DNA from: Clostridia bacterium
GTDB lineage: Bacteria > Bacillota > Clostridia > Oscillospirales > Acutalibacteraceae
Assembly: GCA_017399065.1 (NCBI GenBank)
Contig: JAFQEL010000037.1
Coordinates: forward strand, 1-64,000
Length of the DNA: 64,000 bases
Direction of reading: 5' to 3'
Shown here: one piece after another, positions 18,067 to 26,718 of the stretch
Layout: every line of letters begins with the position of its first letter
How positions within the stretch are numbered: position 1 is the first letter of the stretch
Program-made: the position numbers and the translations under genes
Notes under the pieces: model-generated
What the model was told of the DNA's origin: nothing
The model's database searches: none
Seen by the model: the letters and a program-made list of their open reading frames with translations, nothing else

Positions 18067-18094
18067 ATTATATGAACAACATCAAATAACACAA
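18067..18094 (-). promoter_or_regulatory. Promoter with overlapping inverted repeat (candidate TetR operator)
   Basis: Minus strand: -35 TTGTGT (18089-18094), 16-base spacer, -10 TATAAT (18067-18072). The 22-bp imperfect palindrome TTATATGA-6-TCAAATAA (18068-18089; 7 of 8 arm positions pair) fills the space between the boxes, where a repressor would block RNA polymerase. Confidence 0.45.
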
Positions 18095-18107
18095 ATGTTT
18101 ATTTAAG

Positions 18108-18138
18108 AAGCCGCTTTGATTATAACACAAAGCGGCTT
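18108..18138. terminator. Terminator after the GH29 gene
   Basis: An 11-bp perfect stem, AAGCCGCTTTG (18108-18118) with CAAAGCGGCTT (18128-18138), 9 bases past the fucosidase stop on the minus strand. Confidence 0.7.
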
Positions 18139-18146
18139 TAATATTT

Positions 18147-19553
18147 TTAATATACCGAAAACTCTTTGATTGTGGCGAATTTTCTTGTTTTAAGTATTAC
18201 GAGCTTTACACGGCGTGTACGGATTGAAAGATCAAGCTCGCATATATGCTTACGGCCTATAACCGTACCTGTTTCAACCTTTTTCCATTTGCCGTCTTTT
18301 TCGACATAGAGTACAAATTTTTCAATCTGCTGACCTGTTTCGATGTTTTCACAAAGAACAATACGGTCAACATCGTATTCATCACCCATATCAAGGATAA
18401 GCTCAGCATCCTTCGGGTTATTGCCCGAATGCCAATAACCCGGTTTATCGGGCAAAGCCCTCGACGGAGCGTGAAGGTCATCAAGCTTACAGTTACCCTG
18501 CATTGTTGAATCATTTGCAAGGTTATCCTCAAAATGAAGCGAAAGCACTGCACCAAAGGTTACGAGCGTTTCGATATCCTTCTCGCTTATAAGACCGTCG
18601 GGATGAGGAGCAATACCGAGAAGCATTGAGGCATTGCCGCCGACAGAGTCTTCATAAATCTTCTGAAGCTTTGAAAGCGGCTTTATGGAAAGCACATTGC
18701 CTTTTTTATAAAACCAATCATCACGCAAAGGGAAAGTAACCTCTGCAGGATACCAGATAAAATCGTCGCAACGCTTGATTTTTCGTCTGCTAGCAATATC
18801 TGTCTGAGTAAAGTTGACATTACCCTTGGGCACAGATATTTTCTTATCAGAGTCAACATCTACAGCTCTGTAATATGCAGGCACAACGCTCCATTCACTT
18901 ACACGGCAGACACCCGAATTGTTACCGCACCAGCGGACATCGGGGCCGCAGTTGGTGATAGCGGCATTCGGCTGAAGCTCACGGATAAGCTTGAAATAGC
19001 TGACCCAATCGTAAGCCTGAGTTTTGGCATTTTTTCTGCTGTCGGAAGCACCGTCAAGACTGACACAGAAAACATCGCCATAGTTGGTAAGAAGCTCCCT
19101 GAGCAGATTCATAAAGAATATATCGTACTCCTTGCCCTTACCGAAGCTCGGCTCGTGATAATCGAGCGGAGAAAGCGCAATACCGAATTTCATATCGTAT
19201 TTACGGCAGGCATCACTGACCGCCTTAACAACGTCGCCCTCACCGTCGAGCCATTTGCTTGACTTGACTGAATAATCGGTGTATTCGCTTGGCCATAGGC
19301 AGAAGCCGTCGTAATGCTTACAGTTGAGCACAAGACCGTTCATACCTGAACGCTTTGCAACCTTGACCCACTGCTCTGCAGAGAATGATGTCGGGTTAAA
19401 AAGGTCTGGCTCCTCGAAGCCTGTACCCTCTTTACGGCCGGTGAACGTATTCATACCGAAATATATTATGCCGCTGTATTCAACATCCATCCAATCAAGC
19501 TGACGCTTGGTAGGCACCGTTGAAACGGCTTTTTCAAGAAAATCTGTAGCCAT
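18147..19553 (-). CDS. GH29 alpha-L-fucosidase
   Basis: A 468-aa retaining fucosidase. The GH29 barrel shows YFGMNTFTGR, GLVLNCKHYDGFCLWPS, SPLDYHEPSFG and the nucleophile segment VFCVSLDGASD. The C-terminal 130 residues look like a beta-sandwich of the F5/8 type (DAELILDMGDEYDVDRIVL, RTRRVKLVIL). No signal peptide is present, so it is likely intracellular. The start at 19553 (MATDFLEK) has AAAGG upstream; an in-frame GTG at 19568 overlaps the racemase stop. It is last in a run behind a FemAB protein and an alanine racemase, an unusual set of neighbours for a fucosidase. Confidence 0.85.
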   Translation of the reverse strand: MATDFLEKAVSTVPTKRQLDWMDVEYSGIIYFGMNTFTGRKEGTGFEEPDLFNPTSFSAEQWVKVAKRSGMNGLVLNCKHYDGFCLWPSEYTDYSVKSSKWLDGEGDVVKAVSDACRKYDMKFGIALSPLDYHEPSFGKGKEYDIFFMNLLRELLTNYGDVFCVSLDGASDSRKNAKTQAYDWVSYFKLIRELQPNAAITNCGPDVRWCGNNSGVCRVSEWSVVPAYYRAVDVDSDKKISVPKGNVNFTQTDIASRRKIKRCDDFIWYPAEVTFPLRDDWFYKKGNVLSIKPLSKLQKIYEDSVGGNASMLLGIAPHPDGLISEKDIETLVTFGAVLSLHFEDNLANDSTMQGNCKLDDLHAPSRALPDKPGYWHSGNNPKDAELILDMGDEYDVDRIVLCENIETGQQIEKFVLYVEKDGKWKKVETGTVIGRKHICELDLSIRTRRVKLVILKTRKFATIKEFSVY

Positions 19554-19564
19554 AGCCAAACCTT

Positions 19565-20650
19565 TCACACAAAATCTTTTTTAACAAGTGCATCGACAAG
19601 AGTAGGATTAAACTCAAACGCTGCAACGTCACCGACCTTACAGTCGATACCCGTAACGTCAATAATAAGGTCAGTAAGACCGACCTTGCCGATTACCTGA
19701 GCTTTTTTGCCGCAGATAACACAGCTCAGTGTCTGGTCAACACCGAAACGCTTGACCTTACGAAGCAGAGAATTGACCTTATCGCCGCTTGTAAAAGCAA
19801 CCTCGGTTTTGCTCAGACCGTAGCCGTCACAAACACCGAGAGGCACAACAGCTGCCTTGGTTTCTTTTGTAGTTTTATACGCTTCACCGTAGCCGACAAA
19901 ATGACCTGCAGGAAGAGTTTTGATTGAAATTACCTCACACTCCATAAAACCGACCTTTTCGAGACCGGGCTTATTGGGCACAGCAATTCTGCCGAGCAAC
20001 GCAGAGCCGAGACGCACTGCATCAAAATGATACTCGGGATATTTTACGGCAGCAGCCGAGGAGCAGATATGCTTTTTGAGCCCCGTAAAGCCTGCTGCTT
20101 CAACAGCGGCAACAGCCGTATTGAAACGGCTGACCTGCAGCTTTACGGACGTAGAGTCTGATGAAAATGCGTTGTAAAAATGAGAATAAATACCCTCAAA
20201 AATAATATTATCGCAAGTTGTAAGTGCAGCGATAATATCGTTTTCTTCACCCGGCATAAAGCCGAAACGTGCAAAACCCGTATCAAGCATAATGTGCGCT
20301 TTTGCCTTTTTATCCGTAGCGGCAGAGTTGAGAAGCTTTGCGGTAGCAAGACTGTCAACCGTAGCGGTAATATCAAGGTCAACGCAAATCTTCGCAGACT
20401 CGGTATCAAAAGGAGGACTGAGCAGAAGAATAGCTGTATCAATACCGTTTTCACGAAGCGAAACAGCCTCGTCAAGCCTTGAAACAGCAAGGGTCTGCAC
20501 ACCGTTTTCGCAAAGGAGCTTTGCCATAGGAATAAGACCCAGACCGTAGCCGTTGCCCTTGATAACGCCTACAACCTCTGCCGTAGGACAGTGAGCACGC
20601 ATTTTATTGAGATTTGCAATTATATTTTCCTTTTGTACAACGTATCTCAT
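19565..20650 (-). CDS. Alanine racemase family PLP enzyme
   Basis: A 361-aa fold-type III PLP barrel with a C-terminal beta domain. The lysine motif reads VGVIKGNGYGLG rather than the common VVKADAYGHG. DTGFARFGF, SHFYNAFSSDS and HICSSAAAVKYPE are typical, and the second catalytic base is probably Tyr in FVGYGEAYK. It would supply D-alanine or another D-amino acid for peptidoglycan. It lies 8 bases after a FemAB ligase, which supports a cell-wall role. The altered lysine loop leaves open a different amino-acid substrate, so I give no gene symbol. Confidence 0.85.
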   Translation of the reverse strand: MRYVVQKENIIANLNKMRAHCPTAEVVGVIKGNGYGLGLIPMAKLLCENGVQTLAVSRLDEAVSLRENGIDTAILLLSPPFDTESAKICVDLDITATVDSLATAKLLNSAATDKKAKAHIMLDTGFARFGFMPGEENDIIAALTTCDNIIFEGIYSHFYNAFSSDSTSVKLQVSRFNTAVAAVEAAGFTGLKKHICSSAAAVKYPEYHFDAVRLGSALLGRIAVPNKPGLEKVGFMECEVISIKTLPAGHFVGYGEAYKTTKETKAAVVPLGVCDGYGLSKTEVAFTSGDKVNSLLRKVKRFGVDQTLSCVICGKKAQVIGKVGLTDLIIDVTGIDCKVGDVAAFEFNPTLVDALVKKDFV

Positions 20651-20658
20651 TATATAAA

Positions 20659-21699
20659 TCAGTGACCCTTTCTTAACTTTTTACGGAGCTTCTGTGCAAG
20701 CTCCATTCCGTTATAAACAAGGGGCTTATAAACATAGTAGAAGTCGCCGATAAACTCAGTGATTTCGGGGCAGAAGCCCTTCTTGAAACGATAGAGTCCA
20801 TAGAGAGGATTATTCTCGTCAAGGTCGCCCGAAATACCGCGGAAGTCATAAAGACGGCAACCGTTTTCGACCGACCAGCGAATCATCTCCCATTGGAGCA
20901 GATAGTTGGGCATTTTGTTACGCTCCTCGTTTGAGGATGCGCCGTAGAGATACCAGACCTTATCACCGCAGAGGATAGCAAGAGTACCTGCGATAGCCTT
21001 ACCCTCGCTGTATGCCATATAGATACGGGCATTTTCGCCATAGGCCTCAACCATACGGCGGAAATAATCTGCAGGGCGGATTGAGAAATTATCTCTCTCG
21101 CCTGTTTCAATCATTATCTTGTGAAATTCTTCTGCAGCCTCAGCGCCCTTGATTACAACCTCGACATTGTTCTTTTTGGCAACGCGCACCTTATAGCGGT
21201 GACGTGAATGGAATGAAGCAAAGACCTCATCCTCTGTTTTGCCTTCTACATCAAGACGTATAACAAACCGAGGCTGAATACCCTCAAAATTCTTTGAGCG
21301 GGGACCAACCTTGAAGCCGTAATCAACGGCAATTTTTTCGTACTCGGTATCGTCAATTTTGGTATCTGTATCGACCTGGAGCACATAGCCGCCAAACTCC
21401 TTGGAGAGCTGCTTTGCGGCATCCATAAGCTCAGCAAATACAGCTTTGTCGTGAAGGTCACAAACGGGACCTCTGGGAGCATAGAGCATACTGAAAGGCA
21501 GACCACCGGGCAGACGGCGGATAATGACCGCCATCGTACCCTTGATATTACCCTGCTCATCACGGCAGATTATACCGCGCCAGATCCAATTATTCTTAAC
21601 CTTTGCCCATGCGCTCTGCTGCATAAAGTGACCCTTGGGATGACTTGCAACAAACGCATCAAATTCTTCAGCCGCATCGGCTTTAATAATCTCTGTCAA
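20659..21699 (-). CDS. FemAB/FemX-type peptidoglycan interpeptide aminoacyltransferase
   Basis: A 346-aa protein made of two GNAT-like domains. Conserved stretches are HFMQQSAWAKVKNNW, GLPFSMLYAPRGPV, FHSRHRYKVRVAKKNNVEV and YDFRGISGDLDENNPLYGLY then FKKGF. The family moves amino acids from aminoacyl-tRNA to the lipid II stem peptide. The helical coiled-coil insert of staphylococcal FemA appears absent. It lies 25 bases after the alkaline phosphatase and 8 bases before the racemase. Which residue (Gly, Ala, Ser) is transferred cannot be told. Confidence 0.9.
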   Translation of the reverse strand: MTEIIKADAAEEFDAFVASHPKGHFMQQSAWAKVKNNWIWRGIICRDEQGNIKGTMAVIIRRLPGGLPFSMLYAPRGPVCDLHDKAVFAELMDAAKQLSKEFGGYVLQVDTDTKIDDTEYEKIAVDYGFKVGPRSKNFEGIQPRFVIRLDVEGKTEDEVFASFHSRHRYKVRVAKKNNVEVVIKGAEAAEEFHKIMIETGERDNFSIRPADYFRRMVEAYGENARIYMAYSEGKAIAGTLAILCGDKVWYLYGASSNEERNKMPNYLLQWEMIRWSVENGCRLYDFRGISGDLDENNPLYGLYRFKKGFCPEITEFIGDFYYVYKPLVYNGMELAQKLRKKLRKGH

Positions 21700-21724
21700 T
21701 TTAAAAATCCAACCTTATAAATTA

Positions 21725-22876
21725 TTAGTTAACTGCTTTTACTGCTGCAGGGAATTCATCGGGAGCAGCGCCCATTGCCATTGCAAGGCGGCGTGAAACT
21801 TCCTTATTCTTGATAGCTTCGCCTGTTACAACAAAGTTATCGCTGCCGTATACAAGGAGCGGAACATCCGCTGCGGAGTGTGAGCCGGATGTAAACTTAA
21901 AGCTGTCGCCGTCGGGCTTGATAGCACCTGTTTCATGGTCAGCTGTGATAACAACGAGTGTATTACCATCTGCCTTTGCAAACTCGATAGCAGCCTTTAC
22001 AGCCATATCAAATTCCTTAGCGGCAATCTTCATATTCTTTTCTTCATTGCTGTGTGAATGCTTGTCGATGTGAGCACCTTCAACCATAAGGAAGAAGCCG
22101 TCCTCATCATCGTCGAGCATATCGATAGCTTTTGCTGTGAGTGTAGAAAGGTTGGGAGAATCGGCACCTGTGTTTTCGTTCCAGATCTCACCTGCAAACT
22201 GGCCGAAAGAACGTGTACCTTCTTCAAGAGCCTCAAACTCAGCAAGTGTATCAACAAGAGTCCAGCCATATTCATTTGCGTAAGCATCGTCAACAAGACC
22301 GCTTGAAGCAGACCAGATAAGGTCGAGATCAGACTCTTCAATCTGCTGTCTTGTAATTTCCTCGCCCTCGTCACGATCGTAAACATGAGCGGAGAAGCCG
22401 CCGGGTGTTGCACCGTGGTTTGTGTCAGATGTAACAATACCTGTCATCTTACCGTAAGAGTGAGCAAGCTCGCTGAGATTCATAGGAACATAAGCAACAC
22501 CGAAAGCATCCTGAGCGAACACGCCTATAGCACCGTTATTTGTACGGACTGCACAGGAAAGAGCGGTTGCACCTGCAGCAGAATCTGTAACGACATTATT
22601 GGATGATCTTGTCTGTGACTTGCCGTGAGACTCAGTCATAGAAAACATATAAGCTTCGTCAATTCCGTATTCTTTTTCCATCCAGTCGATATGGTTGAAG
22701 CCCATACCGTCACCTATCATAAGAATAACGTTATCATAATCGCCCGGGTCAAGCTCAGTCTTGCCGCCGTTAAGTGCGGTGTTGACCGAAAGATTGAACG
22801 TGAGAAGTGATACCATAATTGCGGCAACTATCTTCTGGAGAAAAGAGCCTTTAATGAAATTTGCAAACTGTAACAT
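21725..22876 (-). CDS. Alkaline phosphatase, membrane-anchored or secreted
   Basis: A 383-aa metal-dependent phosphomonoesterase. An N-terminal hydrophobic segment (about residues 15-32, IVAAIMVSLLTFNLSV) acts as signal or anchor. Active-site blocks are LMIGDGMG, VTDSAAGATAL with the Ser nucleophile, TNHGATPGGFSAH, EGAHIDKHSH, TADHETGA and SGSHSAADVPLLVYG, covering both zinc sites. It should scavenge phosphate outside the cell. A near-perfect promoter lies upstream and ACGGAGG is the ribosome site. No pho box could be defined by eye. Confidence 0.93.
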   Translation of the reverse strand: MLQFANFIKGSFLQKIVAAIMVSLLTFNLSVNTALNGGKTELDPGDYDNVILMIGDGMGFNHIDWMEKEYGIDEAYMFSMTESHGKSQTRSSNNVVTDSAAGATALSCAVRTNNGAIGVFAQDAFGVAYVPMNLSELAHSYGKMTGIVTSDTNHGATPGGFSAHVYDRDEGEEITRQQIEESDLDLIWSASSGLVDDAYANEYGWTLVDTLAEFEALEEGTRSFGQFAGEIWNENTGADSPNLSTLTAKAIDMLDDDEDGFFLMVEGAHIDKHSHSNEEKNMKIAAKEFDMAVKAAIEFAKADGNTLVVITADHETGAIKPDGDSFKFTSGSHSAADVPLLVYGSDNFVVTGEAIKNKEVSRRLAMAMGAAPDEFPAAVKAVN

Positions 22877-22913
22877 TTTTATACCTCCGTAAAATTAAAT
22901 TTTTTACCAATAA

Positions 22914-22942
22914 ATTATAATATTATTTATTTCGTATGTCAA
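22914..22942 (-). promoter_or_regulatory. Near-consensus promoter for alkaline phosphatase
   Basis: Minus strand: TTGACA (22937-22942), 17-base spacer, TATAAT (22914-22919). Both hexamers are exact consensus, about 40 bases ahead of the ATG. Confidence 0.75.
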
Positions 22943-22979
22943 TAAATAAAGAATATATTTTATTTTGATGTTGCCGATT

Positions 22980-23200
22980 TCAGCAGGCAGCAAACATAGG
23001 CAAAGGTCAGAAACGGCCGCCTGATGGATGCTACTACGGCTTTGGTAACGCCATACTAAAGCAACTAAAACTTACAAAATAAACTTTAGAATTGGCAATC
23101 CTCAGTCTCACATACGCTCGACAGCTCCTTTAGAAAGGAGCCTTTGGCAAAGCAATTCACACAGATATTGCAGTTAGAAGCGGACACCCGTTGGTTGCCA
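22980..23200. repeat. Degenerate repeat region with duplicated 31-mer and GCTCC hairpin
   Basis: A 31-base segment at 23012-23042 recurs at 23179-23209 with 24 of 31 bases identical; both end CTACGGCTT. Between them is a hairpin GCTCCTTT/AAAGGAGC (23124-23141) preceded by CCTCAGTCTCACA and followed by CTTTGGCAAA, a sequence style I have seen between genes of Ruminococcaceae. No intact gene lies here. The second 31-mer marks the break point of the prophage remnant. Confidence 0.5.
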
Positions 23201-23296
23201 CTACGGCTTATTGAAAGCTGTCAACAAGCAAAAAACGCCTTCGGTACCGCCTCCCGGCTCCTGACCGTCAAGTACTGTGTTGTTTTCTTCTGCCAT
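23201..23296 (-). pseudogene. 5' fragment of a phage scaffold-like protein gene
   Basis: A GGAG Shine-Dalgarno and ATG at 23296 start MAEENNTVLDGQEPGGGTEG, an acidic, Gly/Pro-rich opening of the sort seen in phage scaffold proteins. The frame then enters the repeat at 23179-23209 and stops after 31 codons. Its place after a minor head protein fits phage gene order. Identification rests on context and is tentative. Confidence 0.4.
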
Positions 23297-23410
23297 TTTG
23301 TCTCCTTTTTACGGATAAGGTCATCTGTTACCCCGTTTATACGCACACGGGCAAACGTATTTTTGATATGAAAAAAGACACCCTGCATAATGCAGAGTGT
23401 CTGAATTCAA

Positions 23411-23617
23411 CTATTTTGTTTTCTTTGCCGGCTCTATGATTTCTCCGGTATTCATATTTATCAACGGATAATAATCATATAGAGGATCCTCCGGAGAAAT
23501 CCTTCTCATATTCTCTAAATCATATTTAGGTGGCCTATCATCAAGAACAAAAACTGTGTCTTCCGGATAGTTATCCAACTCTTCATCTATCGGAATATCG
23601 CCAATATTTATTTCCAT
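23411..23617 (-). CDS. Small acidic protein coupled to the phage head/JAMM-like gene
   Basis: A 68-aa acidic protein (MEINIGDIPIDEELDNYPED..., ending EIIEPAKKTK). The start at 23617 is chosen because GGGAG lies 8 bases upstream and the ATG shares its A with the upstream TAA (TAATG), so the two genes are translationally coupled. It has no membrane segment or known motif. It lies where an immunity gene would lie behind a MuF-type toxin, and its acidity fits a binding partner, but it could equally be a small phage structural accessory. The function is unknown. Confidence 0.6.
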   Translation of the reverse strand: MEINIGDIPIDEELDNYPEDTVFVLDDRPPKYDLENMRRISPEDPLYDYYPLINMNTGEIIEPAKKTK

Positions 23618-24690
23618 TATTTTTTCTCCCATCTAAATTCAAAACCATATTTTTTGCTAAATTCTTCAAAAGTTTCTATCTCTATATCATTAAGATATGC
23701 TATTGGAGATATTCCATTTTGTGCTGCAATATCTCTGTATTTACTTCCAACATTTGCGTATATACTATTTATTGCTTTGTCTACAGCATCCGCTGATGTG
23801 AATTCAGCAGGCCATTTTTTAGGCGGTTTAATAACAAACGCACCTCGGCCCTCACAAGCTCGCATCTCCGTGATTTTATATTTCTTAGCAAAATATATAT
23901 CGGCACCTGAAAATCCGCCACCATTTGGATGATTATGCGTGACGACACAGCCTTTCATTTTCTTGCATTCTTCCGCCGTGAATTTGACCTCATCAGCGGT
24001 GCCTTTCTTCTTGAAAACAACATTGCCATCAGCATCGTAAACAATAGCGGTTTCGTATCTATTGCCAGCAAGGATACGTTCATCTCTGTACAGCTTTTCT
24101 TTAGCTTTATCAGAGAACAAATCAGAACCTGTTTTTGCTTTCTGTGTATCTTTTGATGGAGATTTATCAGCTGTAGATTTTGACTTGGTTTCAGGCTTTC
24201 GCTTCGTTTCTTTCAGTATATCATTTTCGCTCGATTTGTCAACATTTCGACTGTAATCATTCAGCCTGTTATCCTCAGTTGCATAGCCGTTTATTTCCTC
24301 TAACTCGGGGTAATATGTACCAAGTCCGTGGCGGCAACGGGGATGATAAAGTCCCTGCTCCATAGCCTGCGATAACAGCATATAATCGCCGTCTTCCTGA
24401 CTGCCGCCGGAATAGACATCATCAATCAGCACTTTGCCCTCAAATGGCTTGCACAGCTCGCATGAGGTTGAGTGGCGAGAGATTATAACAAGTGTTTCCC
24501 CTATAGCCTTACGGAACTCGCCCTCACCTACCATATAGGCACGTTGGTTGGCTGTACGTACCGCCATCGAAGCGTAATCTGCAATATTTACGCGCCTGCC
24601 GTCCTTATACTCGATGCAGTTGAGACCTTTTTTCTCAAATTCCTCAACAGCCTTTTTAACAGCCTGCTCTTCGGTGTAAACACCGTTTAA
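23617..24690 (-). pseudogene. Phage minor capsid protein with C-terminal JAMM-like domain, 5' truncated
   Basis: The frame reads upstream of the first ATG (24567) as TEEQAVKKAVEEFEKKGLN and on to GRRVNIADYASMAVRTANQ, the usual body of SPP1-like minor head proteins (Phage_min_cap2/MuF group). The zinc-like CELC and HPRCRHG motifs of that family follow at about residues 36-85 after the ATG. The true N-terminus is lost; the frame dissolves near 24690 into the metG promoter. After a low-complexity Lys/Ser/Thr linker (residues 120-150) comes a second domain with VVTHNHPNGGGFSGAD, an H-x-H-x6-S-x2-D pattern close to JAMM/MPN proteases but one residue short. Such tails on head proteins are often effectors. 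Confidence 0.7.
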
Positions 24691-24710
24691 AATAATATAA
24701 AATATAGGTG

Positions 24711-24738
24711 TTGTATTTTTTATAAATTATGTTATACT
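24711..24738 (+). promoter_or_regulatory. Promoter for metG-tatD
   Basis: TTGTAT (24711-24716), 16-base spacer, TATACT (24733-24738), 45 bases ahead of the metG ATG. It abuts the broken end of the prophage remnant. No T-box leader is present. Confidence 0.55.
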
Positions 24739-24783
24739 AATATGGATAATGTTTACAGTTAAGGCTTAAGGAGGTAAAACACT

Positions 24784-26718
24784 ATGTCAAAAAAGCCATA
24801 CTATATCACAACCGCCATTGCTTACACTTCACGTAAGCCGCACATCGGCAACTCTTATGAGATTGTCTTAACCGATGCTATCGCACGCTTCAAGCGAATG
24901 CAGGGCTATGATGTATTCTTCCAGACCGGTACAGACGAGCACGGCCAGAAGATTGAGGAATACGCAAAGGATGCAGGTATTTCCCCAAAGGAATATGTTG
25001 ACAAGGTTGCAGGCGAAATCAAGGACATCTGCGACAGACTCAACACAACATACGATAAGTTTATCCGCACAACGGACGATTATCACGAAAAGTGCGTACA
25101 GAAGATTTTTAAGAAGCTGTACGATCAAGGTGATGTCTATAAGAGCGAATACGAAGGCTGGTACTGCGTACCCTGCGAAAGCTTCTTTACAGACAGTCAG
25201 CTTGTTGACGGCAAGTGCCCCGACTGCGGCAGAGAGGTAAGAAGAGAAAAAGAAGAAGCATATTTCTTCAAGATGAGCAAATATCAAAAGCAGCTTGAAG
25301 AATATATTGAGTCTAATCCCAATTTCATTTATCCCGAAGCCCGTAAAAAGGAAATGATAAACAACTTTATCAAGCCCGGTCTTCAGGATTTGTGCATTTC
25401 ACGTTCTACATTTAAATGGGGTATTCCTTTCCCCGGTGATGAAAAACACGTAATTTATGTCTGGGTTGATGCTTTGCTCAACTACATCACCGGTCTCGGT
25501 TATGATCCTGACGGCAGCAGTGACCTTTACAAAAAGTACTGGCCTGCAGATGTTCACATCATCGGTAAGGACATTGTACGTTTCCACACAATCTACTGGC
25601 CGATTATGCTTATGGCACTCGGTGAGCCGCTTCCCAAGCAGGTTTACGGTCACCCGTGGCTGATGGTCGGTGCTGACAAGATGAGTAAATCAAGAGGCAA
25701 CGTTATCTATGCAGATGACCTTGCAGACCGCTTCGGCGTTGACGCAGTAAGATACTATCTGCTTGCAGAAATGCCCCACGCATCAGACGGCTCACTCACA
25801 TATGAGACACTTATTGAGCGTTACAATTCTGACCTTGCAAACACACTCGGCAACCTTGTAAACCGCTGTGTTGCTATGGTTAAGAAATATTTCGACGGTG
25901 TACTCCCCGCTCCTACAACTCCCGAAGCACTTGACGATGAGCTTAAGGCAGTCGCACTTGAATCCGTCGGCAAATGTGCAGCAAAAATGGACAGCTTCTG
26001 CATTGCAGACGCAGTAAACGAAGTAATGGCTGTTGCAAAGCGCTCCAACAAATACATCGACGAAACAATGCCCTGGGCACTTGCCAAGGACGAAGAAAAG
26101 AAAGAGCGTCTGGGCACAGTAATGTATAACCTTATTGAGAGCATACGCTTTATTGCTGTACAGCTCAAGCCCTATATGCCCGAAACTGCAGAAAAGATTT
26201 TTGCACAGATCGGCTGCAACATTGACAGCTACGAGAGCCTTAACACTTTCGGTGCAACACCTGCAGGCACGGTTATGGGTGAGTCCGCTCCCCTCTTCAG
26301 CAGAATTGATGCAGAAAAGCTGCTTGCTGAAATCGAAGCAGAAAACGCTGCAAAGGCTGCTAAGGAAGAAGAGAAAAAACCCGCTTTTGAAGAAATGCCG
26401 CAGATTCCGATTGACGATTTTGCAAAGGTTGACCTTCGCGTAGCAAAGGTTGTTGACTGCAAGCCCGTCAAGAAGGCAAAGAAGCTGCTTGAGCTCACCC
26501 TTGATGACGGCACAGGCACACCGCGTACGGTTGCAAGCGGCATTGCGCTCTACTACAAGCCCGAAGAGCTTATAGGTCACAACGTAATTGTTGTTGCAAA
26601 CCTCAAACCTGCAACACTCTGCGGTGTTGAAAGCAGAGGTATGATTCTCGCAGGCGGCGAAGACGACGTTAAGGTAGTATTTGTCGACTACCTTGAGCCG
26701 GGTACAAAAATCAGATGA
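24784..26718 (+). CDS. metG: Methionyl-tRNA synthetase
   Basis: A 644-aa class I synthetase. HIGN of KPHIGNSYE is the HIGH motif, and DKMSKSRGN is KMSKS. A zinc knob has four cysteines (CVPC ... CPDC, residues 126-148). An anticodon helical domain follows, and residues 540-644 form the EMAP/Trbp tRNA-binding domain (FAKVDLRVAKVVDCKPVKKA), joined by an Ala/Glu/Lys-rich linker (about 515-535). AAGGAGG lies 8 bases before the ATG. It overlaps tatD by 4 bases. Confidence 0.96.
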   Translation: MSKKPYYITTAIAYTSRKPHIGNSYEIVLTDAIARFKRMQGYDVFFQTGTDEHGQKIEEYAKDAGISPKEYVDKVAGEIKDICDRLNTTYDKFIRTTDDYHEKCVQKIFKKLYDQGDVYKSEYEGWYCVPCESFFTDSQLVDGKCPDCGREVRREKEEAYFFKMSKYQKQLEEYIESNPNFIYPEARKKEMINNFIKPGLQDLCISRSTFKWGIPFPGDEKHVIYVWVDALLNYITGLGYDPDGSSDLYKKYWPADVHIIGKDIVRFHTIYWPIMLMALGEPLPKQVYGHPWLMVGADKMSKSRGNVIYADDLADRFGVDAVRYYLLAEMPHASDGSLTYETLIERYNSDLANTLGNLVNRCVAMVKKYFDGVLPAPTTPEALDDELKAVALESVGKCAAKMDSFCIADAVNEVMAVAKRSNKYIDETMPWALAKDEEKKERLGTVMYNLIESIRFIAVQLKPYMPETAEKIFAQIGCNIDSYESLNTFGATPAGTVMGESAPLFSRIDAEKLLAEIEAENAAKAAKEEEKKPAFEEMPQIPIDDFAKVDLRVAKVVDCKPVKKAKKLLELTLDDGTGTPRTVASGIALYYKPEELIGHNVIVVANLKPATLCGVESRGMILAGGEDDVKVVFVDYLEPGTKIR

